The notes beneath the pieces were generated by a model. It had not been told where the DNA came from and ran no database searches. It saw only the letters and a program-made list of their open reading frames with translations. Shown in pieces: positions 1 through 37,267 of a stretch of 64,000 nucleotides of DNA. Within the stretch, counting starts at the first letter, position 1; every line of letters starts with the position of its first letter. Position numbers and translations under genes: made by a program. Source of the stretch: Pagrus major (lineage: Eukaryota; Chordata; Actinopteri; Spariformes; Sparidae); NCBI RefSeq assembly GCF_040436345.1, contig NC_133232.1, forward strand, positions 14,976,720-15,040,719. The letters run 5' to 3'.

Positions 1-1610
1 TCTCACTACCACAACTATGTTTTACTGTTGGTATGATGTTCTCATGGGGTTCAGTTAATCAGTTAATTAATTCTGTGTTGGCTTTATGCCACATGTTACC
101 TCAAAAAGTCCACTATGGACTCACAGAACATTATCCCAAAAGGCTTTTGGGCCCTCAATGTGTTTTTTGGCAGATGTGGGACGAGCCTTTATGTTCTCCT
201 TGGCTTGCAGTGGCATTCACCTTGCAACTTGCCAAAGGGTACCATTTTTCCCAGTCTCATTCTCATAATGGAGTCCTGGACGCTGGCATTAACTGGGGCA
301 GATGAAGCCTGTAGTTCCTTAGATGTGTGGCTGAGTTCTCTTGTGACTTCCTGAACGAGTCATGTGCTCTTAGAGGAATATTGGGAAGATTCAACACTGT
401 TCCAAGTTTGCAAAAGTAAGCACATTTACAGCAGATGTATACTGTACTACAGAGAGGTGATGACACTAACTTCAGTTTGTGTAGTTTAGAGTTAAACAAA
501 GTACTGTCCTTCCATCAGCACAGAGAGTAAAGCATAAGAAGTGTCAATAACGGCCTTTTAATTGTACCATTGAATAAAGCTCTCATTGAAAAAATTCAAT
601 TAACCCTGCACTATTGAATGTTGTTATATCAACAGATTTTATGTAATGAGCAGCTTGTACTGACGGACGCCACGGTGAAGAAAGTTTCTGACCCGTTAAA
701 CTCGTGACAGCACCGGTGTAACCAACCACACTGAAAAGACGGCTCCTATCTGTAGACCGCTGTATAAAGTTACTGCTAATTCAAACTTAACATTTTCTGC
801 TGCTGCAGCTTCACATTAACAACATTTAACTGGTGACACATGAAGTTGCCTTTTTAGTTTATAATTGCAGGATCGATTGTTGTACGACAGTGTGGGCAGT
901 GGGACAGTAATATATGTAATATATGTAATATATGTATAAGACTGGGAACACTGACGAGAACCCACACTGGTCAACACAGGGGAGCATTTAGCAGCTAAAG
1001 AGTCAGATAATTCCCTCAGGAGCAGGGAGAGACCAAAACAGAGCTGAAATAGAGTGAATGTTGGACTTACACACACCACAAACACTATAATGAATGCTGA
1101 CGATGCTCAGTGTCTGCTGGATGTTGAGCTGGGTCGTTGTTTGTCTCTGATAGAATAGCACTACTTCAGGGATGTGTGTTTCTCAGCTTGTTGCACTTCT
1201 TCTGCCTCCAAGTACAAAAAATGGTTCACAGCTTCTTTCATAGCTCAGTTCCTCTGTAAGAAGTGAGAGCCTGCAGAGTTCACAGTGAGCTCAGAGTTTA
1301 AGATCAGAGTTAAAGAGTCAACCACATGTTGTTTAATATGTTAATGTGTTATTATTTGTCAAATTGACCCTACTTTGTTTTGCATGAACAGAGTAGGACA
1401 GTAACTAAGGCTTTCAGCTTTGGTTTTAATATGAAGCTGTGCTGCTTCAGTTTGACTTTTTTTTGTTTTGTTTTCTGCAAATGCAGTTTTTTCTGTCCTG
1501 TTTTAAACTAATGTGTCACATTTATTCTGAGCAGCAGTCTGAAGGCCCTCTGATATACTGTGTGTATGTGTGTGTATGCGTGGGTGCCTGTGTGTGTGCA
1601 TTGCCCCCAG
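1..1610 (+). other. adcy3: Last intron of adcy3 (3' part)
   Basis: No coding exon could be supported here. The preceding cyclase exon, which should encode the conserved Asn/Arg-rich catalytic segment of the C2 domain, is not in the window, so the gene enters from the left. The final 50 bases before the exon are rich in TG dinucleotides and end in a short C-run and AG at 1609-1610. The open frames in this stretch have no recognisable similarity. Confidence 0.6.
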
Positions 1611-1790
1611 GTGGTGGAGGACTGCTACAACATCCTGAAGGAGTACGGCTTCCGCTTTGTGAGGAGGGGGCCCATCTTTGTGAAGGGCAAAGGAGAACTG
1701 CTCACATATTTTCTGAAGGGAAGAGACAAACAAGGCTCCTTTATCAACGGTTCCTCCGTCACGCTGCCACACCAGGTGGTGGACAGCTAA
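1611..1790 (+). CDS. adcy3: Adenylate cyclase type 3, C-terminal coding exon (partial gene)
   Basis: This is the last coding exon of a membrane adenylate cyclase, which converts ATP to cAMP downstream of G proteins. Type 3 is known from olfactory neurons and primary cilia. The exon opens in phase 0 after the acceptor AG at 1609-1610, encodes 59 residues and stops with TAA at 1788-1790. It holds the end of the second cyclase domain, with the family motif [17 protein letters not shown], and ends in [11 protein letters not shown]. That tail closely matches my recollection of mammalian ADCY3 and differs from other isoforms, which is why type 3 was chosen. All upstream exons lie outside the window. 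A fish a/b paralogue cannot be told apart from this exon. An AC microsatellite begins just after the stop. Confidence 0.9.
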   Translation: MVEDCYNILKEYGFRFVRRGPIFVKGKGELLTYFLKGRDKQGSFINGSSVTLPHQVVDS

Positions 1791-1793
1791 GGA

Positions 1794-1857
<64 letters not shown>

Positions 1858-2166
1858 CAGAGTAATCACATCTAGTGTGTAATGAATGCAGAAAGAGAGT
1901 TTTTTGGAATGAGAAGTCATTTGCCTAAAAACGCCCTGGTACCTGGAACAGAAAGATACTACTGACACACACCTGTGACAACACACCACACACAACTGAA
2001 CACACAAACACTGTCTATGGAAAGATATATGTACTATTAGAGATTGTATTTAAGTTTGAGTGACATGTTGGAGTTGAACAACGGAACTCAGAACATGAAG
2101 AATAATCATCTGAATGAAGAATAAAGTCAAAGATAGCAGCTTCAGAATGAGGACTAGTTCAATAAA
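1791..2166 (+). other. adcy3: adcy3 3' UTR with candidate poly(A) signals
   Basis: The stretch after the stop has no further coding potential. AATAAA hexamers occur at 2120-2125 and 2161-2166 on the plus strand, a plausible distance from the stop. Which one is used cannot be decided from sequence, and a longer UTR is possible. Confidence 0.5.
1792..1855 (+). repeat. (AC)n microsatellite, about 30 units
   Basis: Nearly pure AC dinucleotides start within a few bases of the adcy3 stop codon, so they lie in its 3' UTR. They produce long artefactual open frames on both strands. Confidence 0.95.
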
Positions 2167-5100
2167 CAGATGGGCTTTATGTCTTTCCAGAAACACACAC
2201 ACACACACACCCCAGTTCTGATGCCATCTCCCCAGCCTAAATTCTGGATATTGTCATTTACACTTTTATGTACGGAAGCCTGAATGACTGATGAGGAAGA
2301 CGATTTGAGAGTGGACCAGTGAGAGGTGATATAAACTGATCTGCCACCTGCCGCTGCCCATGTGTGGTCATATGGGTGTGTGCATTACCCATAGTGTATT
2401 TTTCCACAGTCGAAGTATTCCCTCTCCTTGATTCAGATGTGGACGTCGTGTGTTCTCCTCTCTGCTCCTGGAGCTCCTGCAGCACACTGAGCTGCTGGCC
2501 TCTGGACGTTTCTGTGCCTCGGAGCTGTGTCGAACATGAAGGATAACAGACGTCTACTCTGTGTGTTTCAGGATAGAGACAGGTGACGGTGTCCAGAGGC
2601 ACACATGGCAAAAACATTTTTCACATTACGGATTGATGGAAGTGCCTATCACAGTTGTGATCGCAATGTTTTAATTAAGTTATTCTGCAGACAGGAAACT
2701 CTACAAGTCCTGTCACAACGCTGCAAAAGGATAATTCCAGTTAATGACATGGTGGGTTTTATTTTTGTATCTCAAATCAACATGTTAGTCTGAAGCTGGT
2801 CACCTCATACAATGCTTTAAATAATGTGTCCAGAGTTCTGGAGTCCAATGTGTCGGAATGTCTGACTGCTTTAGTTCTGTCACTGTGACATAGATCTCAG
2901 CTTTTTACTTGGCGAGAACAGTGTTGTAACTGGAATTATCTTTTAGCTGCGTGGTGGTTGTGGATAAAGGGAAGTCCACACTACACAAGGTAAAATGAGC
3001 TCGATCTGAAATCACCGTTGGTGTTGTTCCTGGAACATCTGAATGAATGTTACTCTGGGACCATAATAGCAACCGACCAATCCTGTTTTTGTATTGTCAA
3101 AGCTTTGCAACCCAGCAAAAAAACTGAAAAAAAGAAGTTATCGTTTGGAAGATGTGTTTAACATTGTGGAAAGTTCTATTTTTACCCAAAACCTGTTTTC
3201 CAAACCTGACACACCACGTTTCAGAGAACCATCTAGAAAGGAGCCACTAGAAACAGTTTGTTAAAGGGCAAATGATTAATAAAAATACTTGTTAGGTGAT
3301 TGACGGACCATGATTGACTGTGTCTCACCGCCTATCACAGAGTAACTTCAACCAATCAGATCAACAGTAGGAGAGTGCTGCCACCAGCAGAGACACTACG
3401 TAAATCAAATCTTTAACAAAGCCAGTATCTAGAAAAAGGGCCGTTCTTTGCTCTTCTTTCAATTAAATCTTCTTTCTAGTTCTGAAAGAAGAACTACAGC
3501 AGCTACGATGACTTCTTGAGGAGCCGCCACTGATGTTTTGTAATGAGCAGACTCTTCTCTCTCTGGTCATTACACCTGAACCAAAGTGGCAGCTGCCAGT
3601 TGTTCCTTATGCGCTGATTGGTTCGCTCACTAAAACCTGTAACTTAAACATTGTAGAGCTGCTCCTGTATATCAGCAGCTCACAGAACTGAACCAGAACC
3701 AACTCTCCTTTACAGAACTGCAGTTGTCAATATGATCAGAGTGATTGTGATGTTCATCTTGTTTACGACCTTTTCTGAGCCCAGTTGGCTCCATGTTGGT
3801 GTTGGTGATGTGTGTTGATGAGACGATGCTTGAAGCCTGGCAAGATGAATTTGCGAGATCACATGATCTCGCAAATCCGGCTGCCTCACAAGGTTAATGT
3901 TTTCCCGAACCGAACTGAACTGCAACAGAAAACAAACAAAAAAATGAACAAAAATGTTTTGTTTCCAAAAGGGATTCCAAACCCGGTGTCCTGGGTGAGG
4001 GTTCTGAACTGAACCCATTCCGCCACAGCAGCTTTCTCCAAAGTGGACTTTGTCGCTGTTTCTTCAGTTGAAAGAATGTTCCAGGCACAACACCAACATG
4101 AGTTGAGAGGCTTTCACTTGTGTTGGTTTTATGAAGTTTGAGCAAGATTTGGATCAACTCCATTCGTACCTGGTATTAGCATAGCATCTATATCTGGGTA
4201 ATTATATGTGATTATGAAGCCTTTGCATCTACACCTAGAATCAATGAATGTTATCATTATCCCCACTCTGCCTGCAGCACGGTCAGACCTCAGCTACCTG
4301 AGTGGTTGGTTGGTTGGTTTCTACATTTCCTCATGAACAGTTGCCATCAACTGTGAATAACTTCTTGCAGTGGAAGATATTGTAGACATGACTTAGCTTT
4401 TTTCTTCAGAATGTGCCCAAACTACATAGACGTTATTTTCACATGGCTAAGATCTGATCGCGCTGTGAGCTGAACTGGCTCCAGAATTGGATCCTATGTG
4501 TGTTTACACTTGCCTTCACTCGTGCTTTCTCTGAACCAGAAAAGGTATCCAGATACAGATCGTATGTTGATACCAGATGGAAATGGGCTCTCACTTCACC
4601 AGTAAATTCTGACCTAAAGCTTTATTCTCTGCTTGCTGGGTCAAATGGAGACGGGTGTTGTCATACGAGGTTCAGCATATCCTAATGTGTGTAACGTGTG
4701 GTCAACAAAGGTTTTAGGTGCAGGCAGAAAAAAAAACGCAAGAAGTATGCAGGAGAAAAACTTGACATCACTGGAACCTGTGAGGCTTTGTAGACACAGA
4801 CAGTCTAATTTATTCTCCAGAGGATGTGTCCTCTCACAGCCCCTGCAGGTCTGACCTCCCGCTGAGTCACCTTGGTCCCTCTGCCAAAGGCAATTTGACA
4901 CCCAAATCAACATGTACACTGGAAAAGGATGTGATGAAGAATATATTTACACTTCTGTCGAGCCAACCTGCTCACTTGCAGGAAAGCCCAATACTGTGCT
5001 TCTTTTTAGTCACAAGCTTGTCTTTGTGCTTGTGACAACACGCCAAATTTGATTGCGTTGTAGGGGAACCTTGACATTAGTCCCCTGATTGTTATTCGGG

Positions 5101-6030
5101 GTGTACGAGGCTTTGACGTGAGAACGAGCACATCCACCTGGCAGGAAGCAGCTGTACTATATGTGTGTTTCAGGGTAAAGTATTTAGGGAGCTGCAGCTC
5201 TGTCCTCTGTTGATTCTAAAGCCCATTAGTGTCTCTGTAGAATGGGATCAAAGTGCAATAGTTTCTTCTTCTTACAGACCTGACACTCCTCTCCTTTAAG
5301 AAAAGGTTCAATCATAACTTCCCCTTTAATTATTTTTTTATAGTGTAATGTAAAGTTTTGTTCTATTTAAAGAGAGGGAAGAGGACTGAATGTTGTACAT
5401 AGAGTTTAGGCAGTGTTTATTTGTCAGAGTTATTCAATGGTAATGACAGGAACATTGTTTTTTCTTACACAGATGTGAAAGTGCCAATGATAAAAGACAT
5501 GTTAAAGCCAAAACATGGACCACGGCTGTTTCCTGATTTGTACTATAAAAGAATCTCAGGCTTGGGAACAAAATAGCACTTTGAATAATCTGTCATGATT
5601 CCAGGTTTTGGTCGCAACAGAATCTTTGAGCTGAGTACCAATACAAGAACAGTGAGATGCCATCTGGAGAGCCCACGCCAGCAGGGCCAGCTGACGGCAT
5701 CAAAAACAATGAAATGATTCTGGTTGTTGTTACCGCTCAACTTTTGCCTGAATTTGAATCAGAACTTTGGTTCATCTTCTCAGTTTTTGTGGTTTCAATT
5801 AGACATACTTTAGGTCTACTCAACCTGTTCTGAGCAGTTTATCCCAACCTTGGTGTTTAAGTTGAAGTCTGTGTACCCTCTTTCATTTCACTTGTTTGTC
5901 ATCATAATGTGAGTTGATTAAAAAAATCTAATAAAGAAGAGCCTCAGTGTTGTGATTGCTGCACAGTCAGCGGAAACTTCAAGAGATAGATAAAAAGAGA
6001 GGTAGCACTGATCTCAGTTCTTTCATTACA
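2167..6030. other. Intergenic region between adcy3 and wdr26, left half
   Basis: No gene is supported. A short AC repeat lies at about 2192-2210, and one well-defined dispersed repeat copy at 3624-3828 is listed separately. Open frames here are short and resemble nothing known to me. Confidence 0.5.
3624..3828 (+). repeat. Dispersed repeat, copy A of a near-identical pair
   Basis: About 205 bases match 59747-59952 on the same strand with only a few visible differences. Copy B sits inside a larger element with long inverted arms, so copy A is probably a remnant of the same non-autonomous DNA transposon family. Its own flanks do not show the arms. Confidence 0.8.
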
Positions 6031-6036
6031 GCGGCC

Positions 6037-6165
6037 GAGTCACCAGCGTCAAGGCTAACTACAATAGGACCCTCGTAAAGAGTCGCCAACGTCACGGCTA
6101 ACTACAACAGGACCCTCGTAAAGAGTCGCCAACGTCACGGCTAACTACAACAGGACCCTCATAAA
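6037..6165 (+). repeat. Three-copy 43-bp tandem repeat
   Basis: Three units start at 6037, 6080 and 6123. Units two and three are nearly identical, while the first carries several substitutions. An L1-like relic follows downstream, so this may be part of that element's 5' or internal sequence, but that is not shown. Confidence 0.85.
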
Positions 6166-6559
6166 GAGGGAGATGATCAAAAAGAACAAAAAAAATTTAA
6201 CTTACAAACTAGAAACTGAACTAAAAAGCAGGACCATACTCGAATTGTAAATATATACAATGACAGTAACTAATAATCAGTCAGGTACTTTGCATAATAT
6301 ACTGCCCTAAATAATGAATCTACACAGATGTAGTGATGGGGGGTATTAAGCTGGTTACATCTGTAAAAAATCAATAAAAAAAACACTGGATTATTCTAGA
6401 GAAGTGGAATCCTCAGTATATAGCAAATGAAATGGATAATATATTAAAATATGGTCAACAAAAGGATTACAAATATATTCACTAATACTAATTAAGAATG
6501 ATGTCAGATCCTTTGAAGCCATATTAAACAGATTTGATCTAGCTCCGTCACATTTCTAT

Positions 6560-7145
6560 ACATTTTACAACTATTTAAAAACTGTATTGACAATTTTCAG
6601 AAAAAAAAGGGGGTAATTAAGACCAACACCCCTTCATAAGATTCCTGATTTAAAAAATAAAAAACTTTAATGTCGCTACCAAAAATACCCTCTCCAAAAT
6701 ATAATATTATAAGCACTTAGGTCCAAGTGGACCTTTAGCATTAGGTGGACATTTAGAGGAGGAATACTGGGAAACACAAGTGAAGTAAGATTCTTTATCA
6801 CCACAAAAAATACATCCAAAATTTACCACATCCATCACATGAGACTGTTGGAGAAACTGTGGCAAAAAGAGTGCATATTATTCATATATGGCCAACACTA
6901 AAAGAGTTCTGGCAACCAGTTTTAAATGTCAGGTTTATCACCATCTGAACTTACAGCAGAAGTAGACAGGTACTCTACAGGATTCTCATTACTGCAGCTG
7001 TGAAACAGATAACAAGGAACTGGTCAAAATCCACTCCAGCTTCAGTCAATAAGTGGAAGTCAACAGTAAACAGTGTTTTAGAAATGGAAAGAATAACATA
7101 AAATTTTCAATTGTGTATTGAATGTGTAAAACAATGAGTGAACAC
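6560..7145 (+). mobile_element. Degenerate L1/Tx1-type LINE, ORF2 C-terminal relic
   Basis: Plus-strand translation with frameshifts and stops recalls the C-terminal end of L1-type ORF2 proteins. A stretch near 6975-7035 reads ITAAVKQITRNWSK, followed near 7060-7095 by a segment containing VLEMERIT. Both resemble the conserved post-reverse-transcriptase region of fish L1 elements. An A-rich, broken stretch lies upstream. No intact frame remains, so it is dead. The boundaries are approximate. Confidence 0.55.
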
Positions 7146-7169
7146 TGAAGGGTTTGAAGAGTTACTGTT

Positions 7170-9980
7170 TATTTGATCCCTTCAGTGAGTGGTGTCCATG
7201 TTAGATCATTTGAGCTGGAGTGCCATATCCCGGCCACTAGATGGCGGATTTCCAAATTCCGGCTGATGTCCTTGTATCTGTTTGTCATTATGGGATGTGT
7301 CACAGAGGTTTCGGGGTGGGGAGGGAGAGAAGAGGTGCACCAAGCACCGCAGTACCGGGTACAGGGGTACAGGGGTACAGGGGTAATTGTTGGACCTTCT
7401 TGTTCTTGGAGAGACAATTTTCTTCATTTTTTCAAATTATCCTCACTATCATCTTTATGATAATATGATGATATATGACAGTACTAACAGAAGTATTTGT
7501 TGTTTGTTTTTTCTGTTTTATTCTGTAAATATGAACACAATCAGGTGAAATTTAAACTGCATGTATGTAAGATCTTGCATCCATCCTTTTAACCATTAAA
7601 TTGAGTTTTTTTTTTTCATTTCAGACTTCTGGAATATATTGCAATATGAAGCCATTACATTAACTCCACACCCAGTACCACTGAAATCCTCAAGATGTAC
7701 CCTAACCCAACCATAAGAGAAAATGCAGACATTACAATGGTAGAAATACCAGTACTCTTCATGCCAAGTTGTCTAAGACAGTCTGCATTCTGAAATGTGG
7801 GACACTGAAAAGTCTCTGTAAAAAGGCCCAAGTCACCTTCATTTCATGGTCAGTAACACTCAGTCCCATGTTCAGTAATGGTGACAGTGTTATTACTGTT
7901 AGCAGACGAGGCTTACAGGTGTGGATGTTACATTGAGAGTCAAACAAAATCAAACACATTTTGATGCTTTCATTAGAATGACATTAGGTAGCCTGTTGGG
8001 TTATGGTTAATATTAGGGCTATTAATATATGATTAATTCATTTAATACAGGGTTCAATAATAATGCATAGAAACAGGCCGAAGTTAAAGGATTTTATTAA
8101 ATTACTATGCAAGATGTTGTGAAAAACTCAGAAATGTCTCCCTTTAACACACACACATACAAAACCCATATTGTAACATGCAGCCACACCTGATTGTTAA
8201 ATATAATGTGTCCGTGCCCCTCCACACATTTTTGCCTGCCTAATGTAGCCTACTTTTACAACTGTCCAACATTAGACAGATCATACCGTCCTGTTTTTCA
8301 GCCATATTGCCAAAAGCGAGTATAGGCTCATATCAATACCATATTATATTAGTATTTGATGAACATTTAAGACACAACTTGACAAAAGCTGTCCAAAGTG
8401 GGACCTGTGGGCCAAAGCTGGCCCACCATAAGGTTTGATTGTTGAAAAGAATCATAATTTTAATTTTATTTTTTGTGAGGTAAATATGCTCTTTAGATAC
8501 TCCCTCGTTATTTATCACCTCTCATCACTGAGCAGGGTGGGCAAGTGACACTTTGTGCAGGAAGTCAGTCAGTTAATGCAACCTAGGATCCTTTTATATG
8601 GAAGCCCCGAGAAGCGAGTGGAGAAAAAAGGAATTAATATTATCCTGATATTGTAATTATTATCCTATCCAAAACAGACTTCACCTCTTCTTAAGTCATA
8701 AACACAGGAGAGAAAATGATTGAGATCAGATTTAGTAAATAGTTCACCACAATCTTTTTACTCTCAGGGCTTTCATATAGTACCTGTGCATCATGACAGT
8801 AAAAAAACATCCTGAACCTCGCTGGAAAAAAGTGGCAGTTTGTTGCAGTCTTACATATCAGCCATGTCAGCAAACATCATACAATATAATCTAATATAGT
8901 GCTTTTTGGCCTGTGGTCCACCATTCAGTTTCAACTGTGGCCCTTCAAGGGAACAAGCTTGGGCCCCCCTGGTCTAAACATTATGTCACTGACCTTTGTG
9001 TAGTCTTCCTATAGGGTGCCTCCTGCCATTACACATCTGAGAAATTATGTGATTTTGATCACATGACATCACTGGAGCTCAGGTGTCATTTGACATTTGA
9101 CTATTTCACCCTGTGTGAATATAAAAGCCTACCTACAGCTCCAACACGGGCACGGCCAGTAAGACATGTAAATACAAAGGACATAAGAGTTGGATCTCTG
9201 AGATTACCGCTCAGGACAACAACCAAAATCCTCTGAACAGTAGACTGATTGTCAAGAACATTTTATAAGTCAATAATAATATTGCCAAAAGTGAGATTGA
9301 AGTCATGTTTAATTCTAATCTAAAAGGTTTCACCTTCACATTAAATTAATCATTTCAATTCAAATTTGAATGAATCGTCTTATTGCTATTACTGCAGCAA
9401 TAATAAGAATAGTGACATCAATTCAGGCCAGAGCCAGTGGGCCTTAGCTGTGTATGGACCTGAACATAGACAGTGAAACACAGACAATGAAATACATAAA
9501 AGAACCACAATAACAGTATGATTTTAATCAATATAATGTTATTATATAAGTCCCTAAGATAAATACTGAGTTTGGAAAATTAGCTTTTTTAGTTTCTTCA
9601 CATCAAACAACTGGAACAATCTGTAGCCTAAGTGTGTACTGGATGAAGTGGTTCTTGTACATTGTAACTGCTTTGGGTAATTCACAAACGTCTCTTATTT
9701 ATTGTTTAGATTTTATTTTTATTTTTTTAAATATACATTCTATATTTCATTGTTTTTATGGCTTTGGTTTAGCCTTCTTTTTTATGTCATGTCATTGTTT
9801 TTATTGATCTATTTGCTCTTATGTGGATTTAATACTGCCATATTTGTTTCGTCTCTAGCTGGATGTATGTGAATTCAGTCTGTTTTCCCTGAATAAGCGA
9901 TGGAATCAAAAGAATGAGGCTCAGACTGAATTATTATTAACTGAATTATTCATGTAAACTACACAACCTGCTGCTCAGAG
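7170..9980. other. Intergenic region upstream of wdr26
   Basis: AT-rich sequence with no supported gene. A short run of three 10-base units (GGGTACAGGG-like) lies near 7358-7385. Isolated open frames of 60-95 codons look like chance. Confidence 0.5.
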
Positions 9981-9984
9981 TGTA

Positions 9985-10437
9985 ATGCTGACTGGCACGT
10001 GAGACAGCGCCCCCTGTCGGAGACGCAGCACGCGCAAATGGACGTGAAGGAATTTCCGCTGACGTCACTGCGTATGCCCATAGCAGGGCTGCAGCTGTCT
10101 GAGAGCAACAATAACAAGCTCTACCCACAACTACTTCAGCAGCGTTAACAGGACCTGACAGCGACAGAGACCAGCGAATCTCACAGAATGCGGTCGTCGA
10201 AATAAGTCCGGCCTCCGTTTGTTCGTCGTCCAGGTTGAAAAGCGGGTCATCGTCGCGGCAAGCGCCGCGGAACAAACACGGAGACTGAGCCGCAGGGGGA
10301 ACAGGGCAGTTCGGGGCTGCATCTGGGTCAGTGGGCCTGTCGGCGGCTGCTACGCTGGTTGTGTTCTCCCCGCAGTGTCCCGTTGCGCCTGACATTGTTT
10401 TATTCGACATTGTGTCACCTCCATAAACCGTGTGAAC
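9985..10437 (+). promoter_or_regulatory. wdr26: wdr26 CG-rich promoter / 5' UTR with CRE palindrome
   Basis: CG dinucleotides become frequent from about 9990 up to the start codon, in sharp contrast to the AT-rich DNA on the left. This is typical of a housekeeping CpG-island promoter. A full cAMP-response element palindrome, TGACGTCA, lies at 10060-10067. No TATA box is evident. The transcription start is not determined. Long antisense frames here are by-products of the high GC content. Confidence 0.6.
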
Positions 10438-34439
<24,002 letters not shown>

Positions 34440-36885
34440 TGATCTGCTGCTGTGAACCTGAGGATCTTTAAGACTCTGTAGACACTTGAATGGATGAAGC
34501 CGGGAAAGCTTTGATTGAACATGTGATTGGACAGCTACGTCCTGGAGGCGGGGCCAGCAGTGCTGTGTGTCAGGATGTCACAACATAGAGATGTCAGACT
34601 CAGCCACATTATTGAGAGCAGAGTCGGCAGGTGATGTTGGGCTCCACGACCTCCAGTGTCTGACCCACCTCCTCCTCCTGCCTGGACCCGTTCCCTCAGC
34701 ACCATCCAGGACCACCCACTTCCTATTATTTATTAATAACTACATTATTTATTCATGAGTAGTTCACTGACTTGTGCTAGGCTGTGACGTAGCAGCGTCT
34801 GTGGAGGATGTGTGTTCTTAGTTTTCTTCAGTCCAGTTTCTGAGCTGCTCACATGAAGGCTTAAACTTTTTTCTTCTTTCACCTCCTGAACCTTTGAAGA
34901 GATTTTACCTACAGAACATTTGATGGATGTAACACCCACTTGAGCAGTATCTTTTAAATGCAAAATTCTATGTTGTGGTTTTTTTTTTTTATACAGGATA
35001 TTTTTTTCCTCCAGCTTTCCTTCTTATAGCCAGAGAAAGAATAGTGTTTGATAAGCATGTCACATAGGATCGCACAGGACAATGTATGTGATGGATTAAG
35101 TGGTGTGTTTTACACTTGCCGTATGTCCTGCTGTATCTATTTAAGTACACTGAGTTGTTGTCTGTCTTCAGCAGCTGATGTGTGGAAACCCATTGAGATC
35201 AAAACCTGATCTGTCACCTTTACCTCTGCATATGGATTATCTGAGTGTAGTTTCCTTCATGCCATCAGTGTGGAGTTCCTCTTTCTTTGCTCTGCTTTCA
35301 CTCTGTTTCCACTGCAGCCTGTTGCCATCTCTGTCTGCATTCAAACAGCAGTCTTCATATGCTTTTTTAAAGAAAAATGTATGGTTTAGTTGTTACATGT
35401 TTTAACTTTGATTTATCTCCATGTTTGTTTTTTATTCACTACAAGCGGAGCTGTAATATTTAAAGAGAGACTCCCTGCTCAACTGTGAACTGTTTGAAAA
35501 GATAAGGCTGGTGTTACATTGTCTTTGTTTCATATTGCTGAACAGTGACCTCCCTGCCCTGGCTCACAGATACACTGTATAGTTTGTTTAAAGAGGTTCA
35601 TTAATTTCCAGCCAGTCACTGTAGTTCCTAACAAACATCCCTCCAGCAGGAGGAAAGAGCGCATTTGTTGCGACTTGTTTCAGCAGCAGATTAATTCACA
35701 GTTGGTGCTCCAGCAAGTATATGGGGCAGCAGGGTGGTGTACACTGCATTGAGTCCAAATAAACTACAGTGTGCGTGTTCATGTTCATGCAGGAACGACG
35801 TTGCCGCTCACTGATATGTTTTTGGACAACAATGGAGCTGGATGACACAGAGGAAGAAGATATATCAGGCTTTGATACACACAGTACCTGTTAGTGAGAT
35901 ACTGTCATTGTTTTTAGTTGGTCTGTGAGAATTGTTCATGATTTTTAAAAAAAAAAAGGAAATCGCCAGCCTTATCACACAGGACACTTGATACAGAATA
36001 GTGGAGTGTATCTTTAACAATCAATAAGTAACACATTTGTACACAAGTGTAACATAAAGTTATTATGAACTTCTACAAAGTGTTTCCTTTCAGAGAGTCA
36101 AAACAACAATCTTGCCTGATATGATGTTCTATGTAACGTGCTGTATATTTGTATGTTATGGCATGTATTGTGAGGCTGCGTAGTAATGGCAGACAGGATG
36201 ACGTGTGTTTCATGGGGTTCCCACACCTGTTTTCTACCTGACGATTTGAAAAAGCTTTCAGCTTTCCTTTACAAATTCATAGCAGATGGTCCTGACTGCA
36301 CTACTGTTCTGCAGCAGCAAGTTTACATTTACAACTGCTAACACAAAAATGAGTCTTGAGATTCACAAAGTACAGTGCAGCCAAAGTTACACCTCAGCCT
36401 GCTTCTTTTTGTGACACTTTTCCAAACTGCTTCTACAGATTCTCTTTACATGTTTATCAGAGTGAGAATGGTTTTTTCCAACCTCTCTGGTCCTGGAGGC
36501 TTCCTGCAGGACTGCCAGGACAGTGGGAACCCTGTGGACCTGCCCAGATACCATCACAGCCATCACCAGCTTCAACTCTGCCATCACAGAACACACGTAG
36601 TGGTACATTACAATAGATGTCACACACACACACACACGATTCAATCACAGATGTGGTGTGTTAGTTTCTGCTTCTGTGATTTTCTTTAGTTTGGTCATTC
36701 AGAGTATTTTAGGCTTCTCTTTTTTTCGATTCTCGCTGTAAGAAGCCAAAGTAGGAACTTTGTTTGCTTGCAGGCAGTTTCTGCCACAAACCATTTTACA
36801 TTTTAAATGTGTTATTACAAAAAGTGATTGTACTGTTCCGTATTGTTCTGTAGGAGAAGTATTATGTATGCATATTTTAAATAAA
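34440..36885 (+). other. wdr26: wdr26 3' UTR with candidate poly(A) signal
   Basis: About 2.4 kb follow the stop codon without supported coding sequence. AATAAA occurs at 36880-36885 and fits the long 3' UTR known for vertebrate WDR26. A short CA run lies at about 36622-36638. Earlier, non-canonical signals are possible. Confidence 0.5.
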
Positions 36886-37267
36886 GCATTCAGGGTTTTA
36901 AAATGTAATTTACTCTGAAATGTCCTTCATATGATCCATACTAAGTGTGAGTGACTGCTGTCCTGATCCACTGACCAACACCTGAGCAGAAGACCTTCAG
37001 ACTTTTTGTCCATGGACGCTGCATGTTTTATGGTTATTTGTTTGTTTGTTTGTTTCAGCAAATGCAAGTGTGTCTTAGATTCATTTGTAAACATTGTATT
37101 GTTATTTTAAACGGCTATTATTAATATTTGTATAATAACAGGAATGTGAAAACAATTTGAAATGGGTCTCTCGTAGTGATGAACCTACAGAGAATTATCA
37201 GCTGACTCAGCAGCTCCCGCCCACTTCACAGAGCTACATGTTCCGGTACACTGGCCCGGTCAGCAGC

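Noticed and set aside
1503-1853. 116-codon minus-strand frame opposite the adcy3 exon
   Set aside because: A shadow of the exon extended by the AC repeat read in antisense.
6037-6165. 43-bp direct repeats considered as a CRISPR-like array
   Set aside because: The units are contiguous with no spacers, and the genome is eukaryotic. It is a plain tandem repeat.
9946-10410. 154-codon antisense frame over the wdr26 promoter
   Set aside because: CG-rich DNA has few stops. The peptide has no recognisable domain and overlaps the promoter and 5' UTR.
10432-10437. In-frame GTG two codons upstream as a wdr26 start
   Set aside because: ATG at 10438 gives MQANGAG, the conserved vertebrate N-terminus, and nuclear genes rarely start at GTG.
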